Assembly (NCBI GenBank): GCA_003517945.1
Contig: DOZP01000317.1
Location: 3,932 to 10,480 of the forward strand
Direction: 5' to 3'
Length of the DNA: 6,549 nucleotides
Origin: Porphyromonadaceae bacterium
GTDB lineage: Bacteria > Bacteroidota > Bacteroidia > Bacteroidales > Tannerellaceae
The notes under the pieces were generated by a model that was not told where the DNA came from, did no database searches, and saw nothing but the letters and a program-made list of their open reading frames with translations. Shown here piece by piece: positions 6,371 to 6,549 of this stretch; positions within the stretch are counted from its first letter, which is position 1; every line of letters starts with the position of its first letter. Made by a program: the position numbers and the translations under genes.

Positions 6371-6549
6371 ATGGTGAAAGTTATGGTAAAACCGGTAAGA
6401 TGGATTTTAATTGGTATCATTCTCCTATTCATTATAGGAATAATTATTTATCCGCGTATCAAAAATCAGACAAAGTCAAACGAAGACATACCCATATCCA
6501 CACAGGCTCCTCCACAAAGGCGATTACCTATCAATATTAATGCCGTAAT
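6371..6549 (+). CDS. Probable RND efflux periplasmic adaptor (HlyD/AcrA family), N-terminal fragment
   Basis: The window contains 59 codons, and the frame is still open at the edge. The product begins with a short basic stretch (M-V-K-V-M-V-K-P-V-R), then one hydrophobic segment at about residues 11-28 (W-I-L-I-G-I-I-L-L-F...), which would be a membrane anchor or uncleaved signal. A polar linker follows, then R-R-L-P-I-N-I-N-A-V. That arrangement (N-terminal anchor, linker, L-P-[IV]-N-[IV] at the first beta-strand) is how Bacteroidetes membrane-fusion subunits of RND pumps usually begin; they join the inner-membrane pump to the outer-membrane channel. The diagnostic lipoyl and beta-barrel domains are outside the window, so the call rests on resemblance. 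An in-frame ATG at 6383 is an alternative start. A near-match to a -7 element, TACATTTT at 6352-6359, would leave a very short leader for 6371 and would fit 6383 better, but no -33 element supports it. Confidence 0.6.
   Translation, partial: MVKVMVKPVRWILIGIILLFIIGIIIYPRIKNQTKSNEDIPISTQAPPQRRLPININAV

Overview
The window looks like chromosomal DNA from a member of the Bacteroidota, most likely order Bacteroidales. The evidence is AT-rich spacers with promoters of the TTTG-N19-TAnnTTTG type, no clear Shine-Dalgarno sequences, and a secreted protein made of bacterial Ig-like (Big_2) repeats ending in a tail like a type IX secretion sorting domain. The species cannot be fixed from sequence alone; a Parabacteroides/Bacteroides-like organism is an inference.

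Layout, left to right. Four genes lie on the minus strand. (1) 1-810 is the N-terminal 270 residues of a TrpB2-type tryptophan synthase beta-like enzyme, cut by the window edge, with a very good promoter at 850-880. (2) 940-1464 is a Nudix hydrolase with an N-terminal zinc ribbon. (3) 1683-4457 is a 924-residue secreted protein with a signal peptide, seven Big_2-like repeats, a cohesin-like beta domain and a sorting-type tail; a strong intrinsic terminator follows it at 1621-1658. (4) 4790-6166 is a class 3-type aldehyde dehydrogenase. After a 204-bp divergent spacer, a plus-strand gene starts at 6371 and runs off the right edge; it resembles the N-terminus of an RND efflux periplasmic adaptor (HlyD/AcrA type).

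The genes do not form an obvious pathway. Promoters or terminators separate most of them, so they look like single-gene units that happen to point the same way. The only plausible regulatory pairing is the divergent aldehyde dehydrogenase/efflux adaptor junction, which contains a nested inverted repeat at 6319-6346.

I found no mobile element, CRISPR array, tRNA or rRNA, and no convincing new defence or metabolic system. The most interesting object is the Ig-repeat protein. It has 27 D-[S/T]-[AILMTV] sites matching the Bacteroides O-glycosylation motif, and cysteine pairs present in only some repeats. Two long open frames (Ig-repeat protein and aldehyde dehydrogenase) should be started at internal ATGs (4457 and 6166), because the longer versions begin upstream of, or inside, promoter -7 elements.
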